A stretch of DNA of 64,000 bases from CAWAMR01 sp963783095 (GCA_963783095.1 CAWAMR010000014.1:748655-812654); one strand, 5' to 3'. Shown: positions 18,617-31,113, counted from the first letter of the stretch. The notes: generated from the letters alone by a model not told the origin. Program-made: numbers and translations.

Positions 18617-19928
18617 TCAGGGACGGGCCGCACCGACCAGTCCGTAGTACCAGAGGGGATCGAACGTCACCACGGTTCCCGTGTGGGCGGCCTGGATGAT
18701 GGTATCTGTGCCGTACGCGGTCGTCTGGCCGTCCAGAGTCGGTCCCACGTACATCACCACGTGGTCGATACCCGAGCCGTCGAGGTCGTAGAAGAGCAGG
18801 TCACCGGGCTGTAGTGCGCTGAGACTGACGTGGGGGAAGTCGGCATACTGGAGCGCGGCCGAATGGGGCAACGAGACACCGGCGCTGGCCCAGGCCAGCA
18901 TGGTGAGGCCCGAACAGTCGAGGCCCGCGCCGCTCGCCCCACCCCAGAGATAGGGAACGCCGAGGTACTGCATCGCCCCGTGCACGGCGGCCAGGCCGGC
19001 GGCGCTCTGTCCGACGCTCGCCACCCCGCCCCCGGGTGGCAATGCGGTGCCACCCGAACCGGCGGTCCCACCGGTGTCGGCGGCCTGGTTGGCCGATTGG
19101 TTGGCGCTGGTGGCCGCCGCACTGCCACCGCTGACCGTGCTCGCCACCTGGGCGGCCTGTGAAGCTTGGGCTGCCGCGGCCTGCCGGGTGGTTGCCGTGG
19201 TGGCGCTCGCCGCGGCTGCGGCCGCCGCCGCGGCCTGAGCGGCCGCCTGCTGGGCGATGGCCTGGGCGAGCGCGCCCTTCACCTGGGCGAGGGTTGCCTG
19301 GGACGCGTTGGACGCGGCCTGCGCCTGCTGGGCGGCAGCGTCGGCCGTCGCCGCTTGGGATCTCTGGCTCTGCTCCTCGGCCAGGAGCTTGGCCTGGGTG
19401 GCGCCGAGCACCTTCTGGCCGGACTGGACGCGGGCCACCTCCTGGGACAGATCACCGATGCCGAGGTGTTCGTAGAGATTGCTGGTCTGGGTACTCCCCG
19501 TCGGCGCGGCGAACAGCTTGGCCACGGCGGCGGACGCCGCGCCGCTGGTATAGGCCTGGATCACGTCGGCGCGGAGCACGCCTTTGGCCGCCGTGAGCTT
19601 GGCCCGCTCGATGGTCAGCCGGGCGTTGGTCGTCGTCAGCTCGGCCTCGGTGGCGTCGAGCTCGACCACGGCCCGGTCATAGGCCTCGGTGGCGGTGTCC
19701 AAGGCGGACTGTTGCTGGGCGATCTGGGCCTCGATGGCGGTCACCTGGGCCTCACCTGCGGTGATCTGACCCTGCGTCGGAGAGGTCGTGGTCGTCGTAG
19801 TGGTACCGGTAGCTCCTGCCCGGCCGGGTCCGACCAGCTGTCCGGCAGCGGTGGCGACCACCAGCCCGGCGCACGATGACGGCGGCCAGCCTCGGCGCCG
19901 ACCGGGTCATCCGGCGTCGGTTCGTCAT
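18617..19928 (-). CDS. Secreted NlpC/P60 peptidoglycan endopeptidase with long coiled coil
   Basis: An exported cell-wall hydrolase. The N-terminus (MTNRRRMTRSAPRLAAVIV) starts in another frame and joins the main frame near 19865, giving a signal peptide. A Thr-rich linker follows, then a helical region of about 190 residues rich in Gln and Ala (QITAGEAQVTAIEAQIAQQQ and repeats of Ala), as in RipA/CwlO-type proteins. The C-terminal domain holds the catalytic set: Cys in GLDCSGLTMLAW, His in GIDHVVMYVG and the later AAHTG. The enzyme would cut D-Glu to diaminopimelate bonds in peptide stems. Located next to envelope glycosyltransferases. The coiled coil likely self-inhibits or anchors to FtsX-like partners, by analogy with the family. 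Confidence 0.88.
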
Positions 19929-20164
19929 CGGGGGCACCCGGGAACGCTACCGCTCTCGGTGGGCGCGAACAATGGCGGGAAGCCGGATAAATTACGGTTC
20001 ATCAGGGCGTTCTCCCGGCGTGAACGTTCGGTGGACGAGAGGTGTCGGCTCAGTGTCAATTGCGGTGCGTGGCGGTCGGGTCCCCACCGGACACACCGGT
20101 CGGGGCTACTCCTGGGTAAGTTGCTGGGAGCATCGGCAGGTCCGCCGCCGAACTGGAGGTCGCC

Positions 20165-21777
20165 GTGGTCCATGGAGTGGTCGAGGTCCGGGGTGGCCGC
20201 GTGCGGGGTGTGGAGCGAGGCGGCGTGTGGTCCTTCAGCGGCATCCCGTACGCGGGCCTCCCCGGCCGGCGATCGGCGCTGGCGACCGCCTGCGCCTCCC
20301 GAGTCCTGGACCGGCATCCGTGACTGCGACACGCTTCGGACCGGTGGCCCCGCAGGCCCAGGGATTCATGGATCAGGCGCTCGGTGGCGTTCCGGGGGAG
20401 TTCTCGGAGGACTGCCTGAATCTGAACGTGTGGACCCCGGGCATGGACGACGCCCGGCGCCCGGTCATGGTGTGGGTCCACGGCGGGTCGTTCATGACCG
20501 GCACCGGGTCCTCCGGCCTCTACCGGGGCGGAGAGTTGTCCCGCGACGGCGACGTGGTGGTGGTCACCATCAACTACCGGCTCGGCCTTCTCGGATTCCT
20601 GGCCCATCCGGCCCTCGCGGAGACGGGTCAGACCTGGCTCGACGGTCAGGAGTGGACGGGGTTCGGCAACTGGGGGCTGGCCGACCAGGTGGCGGCCCTG
20701 GCCTGGGTGCGCGACCACATCGGCGGATTCGGTGGTGAACCCGGCAACGTCACCCTCTTCGGCGAATCCGCCGGCGGCATGAGCGTCTCCACACTGATGG
20801 CCACGCCGGCGGCAGCCGGTCTGTTCCACAGGGCCATCGTGGAGAGTGGGCCGCCCTACACCTGCACCTCGGCGCTGGCCACCGACCGCGCCGAGCGGCT
20901 GGCCGGGCAGCTCGGGGTGGCCTGCACCCGGGAGGCGTTGCGCGACGTCGCTGCCGACCGTCTGGTGTCGGTGGGCAACGAGTACACGGACGTAGCCGGA
21001 GGCGTGGAAGCCGGACTGCTGATGACCCCGGTCGTCGACGGCGGGCTGGTGCCCCTGGTGCCCACCGAGGCGGTGGCCGCCGGGTCATCGGCATCGGTCC
21101 CCCTGATGATCGGCTCGACCAGGGACGAGTCGGCGTTCTTCGCCCTGGGCAGTCCGAAGCTGATGTCGCTCGACCTGGAAGGACTTCGCCGGTGGATGCG
21201 CCGGATCACCCCGGACCCGGTGGCGGCCGACGGGGTCATCGTCACCGTCCAGGCGGCCCGGTCGGAGCGCGGGGAGTCGGTCGAGCCCCGTGATCTCTGG
21301 TCGGCGATCGCCACCGAGTACGTGTTCCGGGTGGGCTCCGTACGGTTCGCCGACGCCCATGCAGGTGCCGCCGATCCGGAGGTGGGCACGTTCACCTATC
21401 TCTTCACCTGGGCGTCGCCGGCATTCGACGGTGTGCTCGGCTCGTGCCACGCGCTCGAGATCCCCTTCGTGTTCGGCACGCTGAAGAACGAGTCCATCCA
21501 AGCCTTCTCCGGTGGGGGTGAGGACGCATTCGCCCTGTCCGTTGCCATCCGCCGGTCGTGGACCTCGTTCGCCCGCACCGGAGTGCCGACGTGCGATCTG
21601 CCCGGTGCCGGGACGGTGACGTGGGAGCGGTGGGACTCCGACGTCCGTCCGACCACCGTCCTCGGCCCGTGGCCCGGTGCCGCGGGACTCGTGCACCCGG
21701 TCGATGACCCGCGGTCCCAGGAGCTCGACGCAGTCGACTCGGTCACTCCACCAGCGTCCGGCCACCGGTCGCACTGA
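20165..21777 (+). CDS. Type B carboxylesterase (alpha/beta hydrolase)
   Basis: Start GTG at 20165 is chosen because GGAGGT lies five bases upstream and a TAA blocks the frame at 20117. The early part VVHGVVEVRG...SGIPYA shifts frame twice (near 20265 and 20325) before the long clean frame. Diagnostic parts are RRWRPPAPPESWTGIRDCDT, SEDCLNLNVWTP, MVWVHGGSFMTGTGSS (oxyanion hole), the nucleophile elbow TLFGESAGGMSVST, and SCHALEIPFVFGT with the catalytic His. This is the pNB-esterase/acetylcholinesterase family, hydrolysing carboxylic esters. No signal peptide is seen, so it is probably cytoplasmic. Neighbours do not give a pathway. Length of about 535 residues is normal. Confidence 0.9.
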
Positions 21778-21863
21778 CGGGGACCACGTCGAGTGGCTTC
21801 CCAGCGACCGGCGGTCGTGTCAGGGATCTACAGTCGGAGGAGTGGGGCCGTCGAATGGTTCCT

Positions 21864-21937
21864 GGGGACGTAGCCCAATTGGCAGAGGCAGGGCGCTTAA
21901 ACCGCCCCCAGTGAGGGTTCGACCCCCTCCGTCCCCA
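21864..21937 (+). tRNA. tRNA with UAA anticodon in a class I (short variable loop) body
   Basis: A full cloverleaf can be drawn: acceptor stem 21864-21870 (ggggacg) pairs perfectly with 21930-21936 (cgtcccc), a short D arm (GCC/GGC), anticodon stem gggcg/cgccc at 21891-21895 and 21903-21907, loop cttaaac giving anticodon UAA at 21898-21900, a five-base variable loop ccagt, and a T arm gaggg-ttcgacc-ccctc. The discriminator is A and CCA is not encoded. UAA reads the leucine codon UUA, but bacterial tRNA-Leu normally has a long variable arm (class II), which is missing here. The charged amino acid is therefore uncertain. Confidence 0.85.
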
Positions 21938-22547
21938 CCCATCAGAAGTGTCGTGGCGGTCTCCCGGTTTAGATGGTCCGACTGCCGATGGATCGGAGTC
22001 GGCGTTCCAGTGACGCCGAAGCCATGACGGACAGAAGGTCGCATCCAATCCCTACTGCTGGTGGTACGACAGGCCGTAGGCCGCCTTTCCGGGCGAGGCA
22101 ACCCACCGGTCGGCGTCGTCGATGGCCACGTCCAACCCCGCTGGATGGCGGCTCGAACCCGGGTTCGGGTACCTCTCGGCCTTCGCCTTCTTCGCCTCGG
22201 CGATCTTCACCCTGGCATCACTCCGTACGGGCGCGGCCCACCACGGTTCGCACGTACCCGGCTACGCCCTGGCAGGATCCGTCGAACCCGCCAGGTACGG
22301 GGCGTCCTCCACGGGGACGGTGGCGAACGTGTGCATGGTCGAGCGGGTGGTGCCGACGCCCTGCCTCGAGGACGCCACCCATGTGGTGATCTGCGTGGCC
22401 ATGGGCCTGATGCGCATCCTGATGATCTGGGGAGGTGCCTGTGGCCGCTCCCGGCGGACGAGCCGAGGTCCACCGGCTTCCCCCGGACTGGCCACGGGAC
22501 CCGACCACCCGGCGCCGGGCGGTGGTACCGGGTCCACTGCCCGGCCT
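21938..22547 (+). other. Region between tRNA and copper operon
   Basis: About 600 bases with no clear gene. A frame open from 22122 through to the copper chaperone contains two hydrophobic stretches (FGYLSAFAFFASAIFTLASL and HVVICVAMGLMRILMIWG) that resemble the two-helix start of small DUF5134-type membrane proteins often near copper genes, but without a convincing start, and the sequence between and after is not protein-like. It may be an indel-damaged small membrane protein at about 22122-22440. Confidence 0.3.
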
Positions 22548-22553
22548 TATGCT
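22548..22553 (+). promoter_or_regulatory. Putative -10 box of the copper operon (leaderless)
   Basis: TATGCT followed by six bases and the ATG of the copper chaperone. The spacing would put transcription start on the A of the ATG. No copper-repressor operator was recognised with certainty. Confidence 0.5.
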
Positions 22554-22559
22554 TTGGGC

Positions 22560-22823
22560 ATGACCTCTCACGAGAACCAGGCTCCGGCCGAGCAGTCGGG
22601 CGTGGCGACCGCCAAACTGTCCATCGAGGGCATGCACTGCGGCTCATGCTCGGCACTGATCGAGGAGACCCTGATCGAGCAGCCGGGCGTCCTCGAGGCG
22701 TCGGTGGACCTCGACGCCGCCCGGGCGGAGGTCCGGTTCGAACGGGACCGCCTGGGTGCCAACGACCTGTGTGGTCTGGTCAGCGGGGTGGGCTATGAGG
22801 CGACCGTGCTCGAGACCACCTGA
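22560..22823 (+). CDS. copZ: Copper chaperone (heavy-metal-associated domain)
   Basis: A protein of 87 residues with a single HMA domain. The metal site is GMHCGSCSALIEE (CxxC), followed by PGVLEASVDLDAARAEVRFE and the end SGVGYEATV, giving the normal ferredoxin-like beta-alpha-beta fold. It carries Cu(I) in the cytoplasm and hands it to the CopA ATPase. The first 20 residues form a polar extension. It ends two bases before the CopA start, so both are one transcript. Annotated from the ATG directly behind a -10 box; a leaderless message is likely. Confidence 0.92.
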   Translation: MTSHENQAPAEQSGVATAKLSIEGMHCGSCSALIEETLIEQPGVLEASVDLDAARAEVRFERDRLGANDLCGLVSGVGYEATVLETT

Positions 22824-22825
22824 TC

Positions 22826-25517
<2,692 letters not shown>

Positions 25518-25540
25518 TCCGGTCGAGAGGACATCACGCC

Positions 25541-25996
25541 ATGCCCACCCCCTGTCCCAACCCGAAGTGCACGTGCGTCGACTGCAGGTGCGGCCCGACC
25601 TGCAAGTGCGGCGTCATGCGGTTGGGAACACTCGAGCGCCGGGTGATGGACGTCCTCTGGGAGGAACCCGGCGCTGAACTGACCGGTCGGGAGGTCGCTG
25701 ACGCATTTCCCGACTACGCCTACACGACGCTGGCCACCGTTCTCGACCGACTGGTCAACAAGGAACTCCTCAACCGTCGCCAGTCCGGCCGGGTGATCCA
25801 CTACTCCACCGCCGATACCCGGGCGGTCCACACCGCGCTGCTCATGCGGGAGGCACTCGATGCGACCCGCGACCCCGATGCGGCTCTGGCGTGCTTCGCC
25901 CAGGGCCTGGCTAAGGAGCAGGTCGGTGCCTTGCGGGCCGCGCTCGACGGCCTGGGATCGGCGAAGCCACAGCGCCAGGCCCGACCCCGGTCGTAG
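25541..25996 (+). CDS. BlaI/CopY-family repressor with metallothionein-like N-terminal extension
   Basis: A protein of 151 residues. Residues about 26-100 are the winged helix of the BlaI/MecI/CopY family (LGTLERRVMDVLWEEPGAE, YAYTTLATVLDRLVNKELLN, GRVIHYSTA), which represses operons as a dimer. The first 25 residues are unusual: CPNPKCTCVDCRCGPTCKCG has seven Cys in CxC and CxxC spacing like a metallothionein. GAGAGG lies upstream of the ATG at 25541, while the inner ATG at 25616, which would give a normal repressor start, has no ribosome site, so the extension is probably translated. Placed just after copA, it likely senses Cu(I) through these Cys and controls the copper operon; this is inference. 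Confidence 0.88.
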   Translation: MPTPCPNPKCTCVDCRCGPTCKCGVMRLGTLERRVMDVLWEEPGAELTGREVADAFPDYAYTTLATVLDRLVNKELLNRRQSGRVIHYSTADTRAVHTALLMREALDATRDPDAALACFAQGLAKEQVGALRAALDGLGSAKPQRQARPRS

Positions 25997-26130
25997 CGGC
26001 CGGCACGCAGCCGGCGGAGCCGGCGGCATGGCCGTCGGCAGCCACCGAGCGTGTGCGCTAGACAGATCGTGTCGCCCGACCGGCGCCCTCCCAGAGTGTC
26101 CGCCGGTCCCGTCCGAGTGGGGGAGTGACC

Positions 26131-27337
26131 ATGATGCAGAGCCAGGCCGCCCTCGACGCCGACCTCTTCCTACCCGAGCCGGAGGCCTGCGAGGTCTGGG
26201 CGACGGTCATCTCCGTCGACGACCACCTGGTCGAACCTCCACACATGTTCGAGGGCCGACTTCCCGCCTCGCTCGCCGACCGGGCTCCCCGGATCGTCGA
26301 GACCAGGGCCGGGACACCAGGTCTGGGAGTTCGAGGGAGGTCGTTATTCGCAGGTCGGGATGAACGCCGTGGCCGGTCGCCGACCCGAGACGGTCCGCCT
26401 CGAGCCGTTCCGCTTCGAGCAGATGCGCCCGGGATGCTTCGACGTCGACGCCCGGGTCGCCGACATGGACGTCAACGGGGTGTGGGCATCGTTGAACTTC
26501 CCGTCCCAGATCTCGGGGTTCTGCGGTCGGGTCTTCTTCGCGGCAACGGACCCGGCGCTGGGCGCGGCCTGCGTGCGGGCGTGGAACGACTGGCTCTTCG
26601 ACGAATGGGCGTGCGTACACCCGGACCGGATCATCCCTCTCGGGATCGCATTCCTCTCCGACCCGGCCGAAGCGGCCGACGAGATCCGTCGCAACGCCAC
26701 CCGGGGGTTCAAGGCGGTGGCGCTCCCCGAGCGCCCCCACGAGCTCGGCCTGCCCAGCCTGTGGGACCGGGACCATTGGGACCCGATCCTCGAGGCCTGT
26801 GTGGAGACGTCCACTGTGGTCTGCCTCCATGTGGGGAGTTCGGGAATGCCGCCGTGCCCTCCCGGGGCACCCGCCGTACAGATCGGGGCGACCCTCTTCG
26901 GGCAGTTGTCCCTCACCGCGTGTGCCGAGTGGCTGTGGTCGGGCCATCCTCTCCGTCATCCGGACCTGGCCATCGCCATGAGTGAGGGCGGCATCGGCTG
27001 GGTGGCCATGCTCCTCGACCGGCTGGACAACATCGTCGACCGCTCGGGATACGGGCTCGGCTGGGATGTCCGTCCCGCCGACGTGCTCAGTCGGAACTTC
27101 TGGTTCTGCACGCTCGACGACCCGTCGACCATCGACACCCGGTACCGGATCGGGGTGGGCAACATCATGGTCGAGACCGATTACCCCCACGGCGACAGCA
27201 CCTGGCCCGACACCCAGGACGTGCTGCGCTCATGCTGGGGCCACCTACCGGTCGACGAGGTGCGGGCCATCTGCAGCGGCAATGCCGCTGCGCTCTTCCG
27301 CCATCCCCTGCCCGAGCGCGTGCTGCCCGAGTCCTGA
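26131..27337 (+). CDS. Amidohydrolase family 2 metal-dependent hydrolase/decarboxylase (one frameshift)
   Basis: A TIM-barrel protein of about 400 residues. VISVDDHLVEPPHMFEGRLP is the usual N-terminus of the amidohydrolase-2 group (ACMSD/LigW-like), with DxH replaced by the DDH form. Then MDVNGVWASLNFPSQISGF, FKAVALPERPHELGLPSLW, VVCLHVGSSGMP (metal-ligand His), IAMSEGGIGWVAMLLDRLD and VETDYPHGDSTWPDTQD, which carries the last Asp/His pair. An indel near 26325 breaks the frame. The ATG at 26131 fits the GGGGGAG ribosome site; a GTG six bases before is possible. Members act on aromatic or ring-cleavage acids. It starts an operon with the class II aldolase two bases downstream. Confidence 0.85.
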
Positions 27338-27339
27338 GG

Positions 27340-28077
27340 ATGGATCCGTTCACCCCGACGCCCGGGTGCCTGATGCCCGAGCTCACGTCCCGCCAGGAAC
27401 TGGCCCTGTTGGCCCGGGCCCTGTGGCGCGAGGGGTACGACGACCATCTGGCCGGTCACATCACGTCCAACCTCGGCGACGGCACCCTGCTCTGCAACCC
27501 GTGGCTGCTCACCTGGGCGGAGGTCCGTCCGGAGCACGTGCTCGCATCACGCTCGACGGCGACGTCGTCGAGGGCGAATGGCCGGTTCCCCTCGGAATCC
27601 CCCTCCACCTCGAGCTCCACCGTCGACGGCCCGATATCGGCTGGGCCGCCCACAGCCACCCGCGGTTCGGCACGGTCTGGGCCGACCTGGGCGACGTGCC
27701 CCCGATCCTCGACCAGTCCTCCGCACTCGGCGGTGGTGAGCTGGTGCTGGTCGACGAGTACTCGGGTCCGGTCAACGATGCCTCCTCGGCCGGACGGGCC
27801 GTCGAGCCGATGGGTGGCGCCTCGATGGCGCTGCTCGCCGGTCACGGCGTCTTCGTGCTCGGCGGCTCGGCGACGAGCCGTCCACCAGCGGGCCGTCGCC
27901 CTCGAACAGCGATGCCGCAACGCCTGGTTCGCCAGGGTCGCCGGCGGATCGACCACGACCGCGCTGCCGGTCACATTCCTCGAGTTCATGGCGGCCAGTG
28001 ACGGCGAGGGCTTCCACGGGTTCTTCGAGGCGGCCGTCCGGGCCGAATTGCGGGCCGATCCGTCCCTGCTCGAATGA
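27340..28077 (+). CDS. Class II aldolase/adducin family protein (frameshifted)
   Basis: A zinc-dependent aldolase/epimerase fold of about 245 residues. LALLARALWREGYDDHLAGHITSNL is the usual start, including the conserved GHIT/SN motif; then PLGIPLHLELHRRRPDIGWA, AHSHPRFGTVWADLGD with the metal-binding His pair, and GASMALLAGHGVFVLGGSA with the third His, followed by a helical C-terminus (VTFLEFMAASDGEGFHGFFE). Indels near 27545 and 27880 break the frame. It follows the amidohydrolase by two bases and is surely co-transcribed. Family members cleave sugar phosphates or hydroxy-acids; the substrate here is unknown but likely shared with the amidohydrolase. Confidence 0.85.
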   Translation: MDPFTPTPGCLMPELTSRQELALLARALWREGYDDHLAGHITSNLGDGTLLCNPWLLTWAEVRPEHVLASRSTATSSRANGRFPSESPSTSSSTVDGPISAGPPTATRGSARSGPTWATCPRSSTSPPHSAVVSWCWSTSTRVRSTMPPRPDGPSSRWVAPRWRCSPVTASSCSAARRRAVHQRAVALEQRCRNAWFARVAGGSTTTALPVTFLEFMAASDGEGFHGFFEAAVRAELRADPSLLE

Positions 28078-28595
28078 GTCCTGCAGCGTCGGCGGGCCAC
28101 GCCATCAACCGGCTGATCCGGGTGTAGACGGCATGCCCCCGCCCCCGGTGTCCGTCATCGGCGGCGCGTGCGTGGTCAGTTCTTTTCCGGTCGGTTCAGT
28201 CCCGGACGGGCCGGAGGAGCTCCCGCGTCATCCCGTCCGTCGTGCGGTAGATCGACGTCCTGGCCCTGCGCTCGGCGACGAGCCGATGGCCCCCGTCGCC
28301 CACCTGGTCGTTGGCGCGGTCACGGGCCTCCAAGAACAGCTGCGATCGGTTCTGCGTAGAGAATCCCACGTGGCAATTGTTAGGTGCGGATGCACGGTCC
28401 GCCAGGCGTCAGGTGGTCCACTCGGCCCGGTGACGATTCGGCGCCAGGCCCGGCGGTGCCCATGGACCCGGCGCCTGTGGGTCGGACGGTGGAGCGTATC
28501 CGTCAGTACCCACTGAGGCCGATCGCAAGAGCCAAGCATGACGGCGGTGCGCCCGGTCCTCCCCATGCCCGTGCGCCGCGACGACGTCCGCCGGG
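28078..28595 (+). other. Region between convergent catabolic genes
   Basis: About 520 bases without a firmly supported gene. A small minus-strand frame at 28196-28369 is listed separately. No terminator hairpin stood out. Confidence 0.4.
28196..28369 (-). CDS. Possible small protein of 57 residues
   Basis: A GTG-started frame encodes a hydrophilic peptide beginning VGFSTQNRSQLFLEARDRAN and ending TREELLRPVRD-like charged residues (read TRELLRPVRD). Codon third positions are mostly G or C as in real genes of this organism, and no longer frame competes here. I recognise no family, and it lies between two convergent catabolic genes. Confidence 0.3.
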   Translation of the reverse strand: MGFSTQNRSQLFLEARDRANDQVGDGGHRLVAERRARTSIYRTTDGMTRELLRPVRD

Positions 28596-29779
28596 TCAGG
28601 CGGCACGGGTTCCCAGCCGCAGCGCGGAGGCGAACGCCGCCACCACCTCGTCCTTGGTCCAGGGCTCCGGCGACATGGTGATGAAGTAGTCGGCGAGCGC
28701 CAGGTCGGCCAAGCTGGTCGAGGTCGTCCTCGGCGAAGCCGAGGTCGGCAGCACGGGGAAGTCGAGCTCGGCCAGGATCCGCCGCACGGCCCGCACGGCG
28801 CGGCTGCCGTCGCCCGATGCCGTCGTCGGGCTCGCCCATGGCGTCGGCCACCCGCTCGAGCAGCTCGGGCACGTGGGCGCGCTCACGCTCCAGGGTCTCG
28901 GCCAGGACCAGGCCGATGGTGAGGCCGTGGGGGACGTGCTTGATGCCGCCGATGGCCTGGCCGAGCGAGTGCTCGGCGGTGCAGTCGGAGATGTTCATGG
29001 CCAGTCCGGCCATCATCGACCCGCACGACATGCCCGCCCGGGCCGCGGCGTCGGTCGCCGTCCCGGTAGGCGGCCACCAGCGCAGGCGTCATCATCCGGA
29101 TCGCCTCGAGGGCGATGCCGTCGCCGATCGGGGTGCGGACCTTGGCCACCACGGCGGCGATGGCCTGGGCCAGGGCGTCGATCCCGGTGTTGGCCGTCAT
29201 GGTCGTCGGCATCGAGTGGGTGAGGAGCGGGTCGACCAGCGCGTACTGGGCCCGGAGGTTGGCGTTGGCGATGCCGTTCTTGCGCCCGGCCTCGGGGTCG
29301 GAGACCACCGAGCCACCGGACACCTCGGAGCCGGTTCCGGCACTGGTCGGGCACGGCGACGAGCGCCACTTCGGGCACCGGGAAGCCGGGCTGGCCGAGC
29401 CAGGAACTCGGCGAAGGTGGAGTCCGAGCTGGGCGCACAGGCGGGCCGCCTTGGCCGTGTCGATGACCGACCCGCCACCTATGGCCACCACGGCGGTGGC
29501 CCCCGAGGCCACCAGGGCCCGGGTGGCGGCGTCCACCATCTCGATGGTCGGTTCGGCCGCGGGCTTGTCGAACCGGGTGACGGTGAGCCCGGCGCGGCCG
29601 GCCAGCTCGTCCGAGGAGCACGGCGGCCGCCGGGTTGTGCTGCTCGATTCCCTCGTCGACCATCAGGAACACCCGGGTGGCACCGAGCTCGGCGAGCACG
29701 CCGGGGAGGGTGCCGGCCACGCCCTCGCCGAAGCGGACCTTACCGGCAGGTGGTTGCCGAATGCGGGGATGACGTTCAT
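28596..29779 (-). CDS. Iron-containing alcohol dehydrogenase (frameshifted)
   Basis: Group III alcohol dehydrogenase/maleylacetate reductase-like enzyme. VRFGEGVAGTLPGVLAELGA at the start, AVVAIGGGSVIDTAKAARL (NAD-binding GGGS), then PTSAGTGSEVSGGSVVSD, PLLTHSMPTTMTANTGIDAL and EHSLGQAIGGIKHVPHGLTI, with the His residues that bind Fe2+. Indels lie near 29740, 29615, 29555, 29395-29345, 29050, 28820 and 28705. Length of about 390 residues fits. The start ATG at 29779 has CGGAG upstream. It oxidises or reduces an alcohol/aldehyde pair with NAD(P)H and may belong with the nearby aldolase, dioxygenase and P450 genes in one catabolic route. Confidence 0.88.
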
Positions 29780-30054
29780 GGTGGGCTCCGTGGCTCAGTG
29801 GTCGGGCTACCGGTGGCCGGGCGTGGGCGGGTGTGGCGAGATCGGCAGGATCGTGTGGCGGGACGTCGGCGGGCCGTCGTGCCGCGAGTCCGGACTCGGA
29901 CATCCGCGGCCCCCGACCTGCTCATCCCCGGTCATCGAACGCCAACGTAGCGGTCGGAGGGGTGCCCGCGGCACCCGGGCTGCGGGAGGCCGGTGCGGGC
30001 CGTAACGTGGAGTGGCAGAGGCCCGCAGGGCGCCGGGAACCGGGGAGGACGACG

Positions 30055-31062
30055 ATGACAGTGGTGCGAGGTCGGGCCGACGAGGTCGAGGGCGCAGACA
30101 CGACGGGCCATCGGCGACCCGGCCGCCGACCTCAGGACCCGGCGGGTGACCCTCGATCCCTGGGGCGTCACAGGTCGGGCCGGTGTACCCACCTGGCCGC
30201 CGAGCGCGACCGGCTGGCCCGTCTCAGCTTCGATCGCGTTCGACGTCCGCCAGTCGGTGCCACCATCGGCGCCGAGGTCGACGGGTGTCGACTCTGCGTG
30301 CACCGCTCGACGACACGGTGGTCGCCGAACTCCCCGGTGCCTCCACGAGTTCAAGGTGCTGTTCTTCCGGGACCAGCCGCTGACGCCCGGCCAGCACGTC
30401 GCCTTCGCCCGCCGGTTCGGCGAGCTCGAGGTCCATCCGTTCATCCCGGCCAATCCCGACCAGCCCGAACTGGTCCGCTTCGAAAAGGAGGCGACCGTGG
30501 GTGGCTACGAGAACGGCTGGCACTCCGACGTGTCGTGGCGGGCCTGCCCGTCCCTCGGGGCCGTGCTGCACGCCGTCGAGGTACCCGCCGGTCGGGGGCG
30601 ACACCCTGTTCGCCGACATGTACGCCGCCTACGACGGGCTCGAGCCCGAACTGCAGGACCGGATCGACGGCCTGCCGGCCGTCCACGACTACTCGAAGGT
30701 GTTCGGGCACACGGTCAAGGCCGAGGGACAGCGCGAGGCGATGCGGGCGAAGTACCCGCCGGTGGAGCACCCGGTGGTCCGCGACCCACCCCGACACCGG
30801 ACGCCGGAAGCTGCTCTATGTCAACCGGTTCTTCGTCGACCACATCGTCGGACTGGACCGCGACGCCAGCAACGACGCTGATCGACCGGCTCGCCCGCGC
30901 AGGCCGAGACGGTCGAGTACCAGTGCCGGTTCCGGTGGCAGCCGAGCATTCGGTGGCATTCTGGGACAACCGGTGCGGTGCAGCACTACGCCGCCAGCGA
31001 CTACTGGCCCCGACGCGCGGGTGATGGAGCGGGCCAGCATCGTCGGGGAGCGACCGGCATGA
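30055..31062 (+). CDS. TauD/TfdA family Fe(II)/2-oxoglutarate dioxygenase (frameshifted)
   Basis: A GGGAGGA ribosome site lies before the ATG. The N-terminal part recovered across frames is VGATIGAEVDGVDL-like, then KVLFFRDQPLTPGQHVAFAR, RFGELEVHPFIPANP, NGWHSDVSW with the HxD iron ligands, GGDTLFADMYAAYDGL, RKLLYVNRFFVDHIVGL, and the end region AVQHYAASDY with the distal His. This matches taurine/2,4-D/alkyl-sulfate dioxygenases, which hydroxylate next to a heteroatom and release sulfite, aldehyde or a phenol. At least five indels are present (30165-30330, 30595, 30785, 30875 and 30985). The substrate is open. The FAD oxidoreductase follows after 51 bases with its own promoter. Confidence 0.85.
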   Translation: MTVVRGRADEVEGADTTGHRRPGRRPQDPAGDPRSLGRHRSGRCTHLAAERDRLARLSFDRVRRPPVGATIGAEVDGCRLCVHRSTTRWSPNSPVPPRVQGAVLPGPAADARPARRLRPPVRRARGPSVHPGQSRPARTGPLRKGGDRGWLRERLALRRVVAGLPVPRGRAARRRGTRRSGATPCSPTCTPPTTGSSPNCRTGSTACRPSTTTRRCSGTRSRPRDSARRCGRSTRRWSTRWSATHPDTGRRKLLYVNRFFVDHIVGLDRDASNDADRPARPRRPRRSSTSAGSGGSRAFGGILGQPVRCSTTPPATTGPDARVMERASIVGERPA

Positions 31063-31101
31063 CCGCTGGGAGTGGTCCAATGGCCGGGGGGTACGGGTCG
31101 C

Positions 31102-31107
31102 TAGATT
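31102..31107 (+). promoter_or_regulatory. Putative -10 box (leaderless) of the FAD oxidoreductase gene
   Basis: TAGATT followed by six bases and the ATG at 31114. No ribosome site precedes the ATG. Confidence 0.5.
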
Positions 31108-31113
31108 CTGCCC

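Noticed and set aside
21864..21937. Reading the tRNA as an ordinary class II tRNA-Leu
   Set aside because: All stems pair perfectly with a five-base variable loop, and there is no room for a long variable arm.
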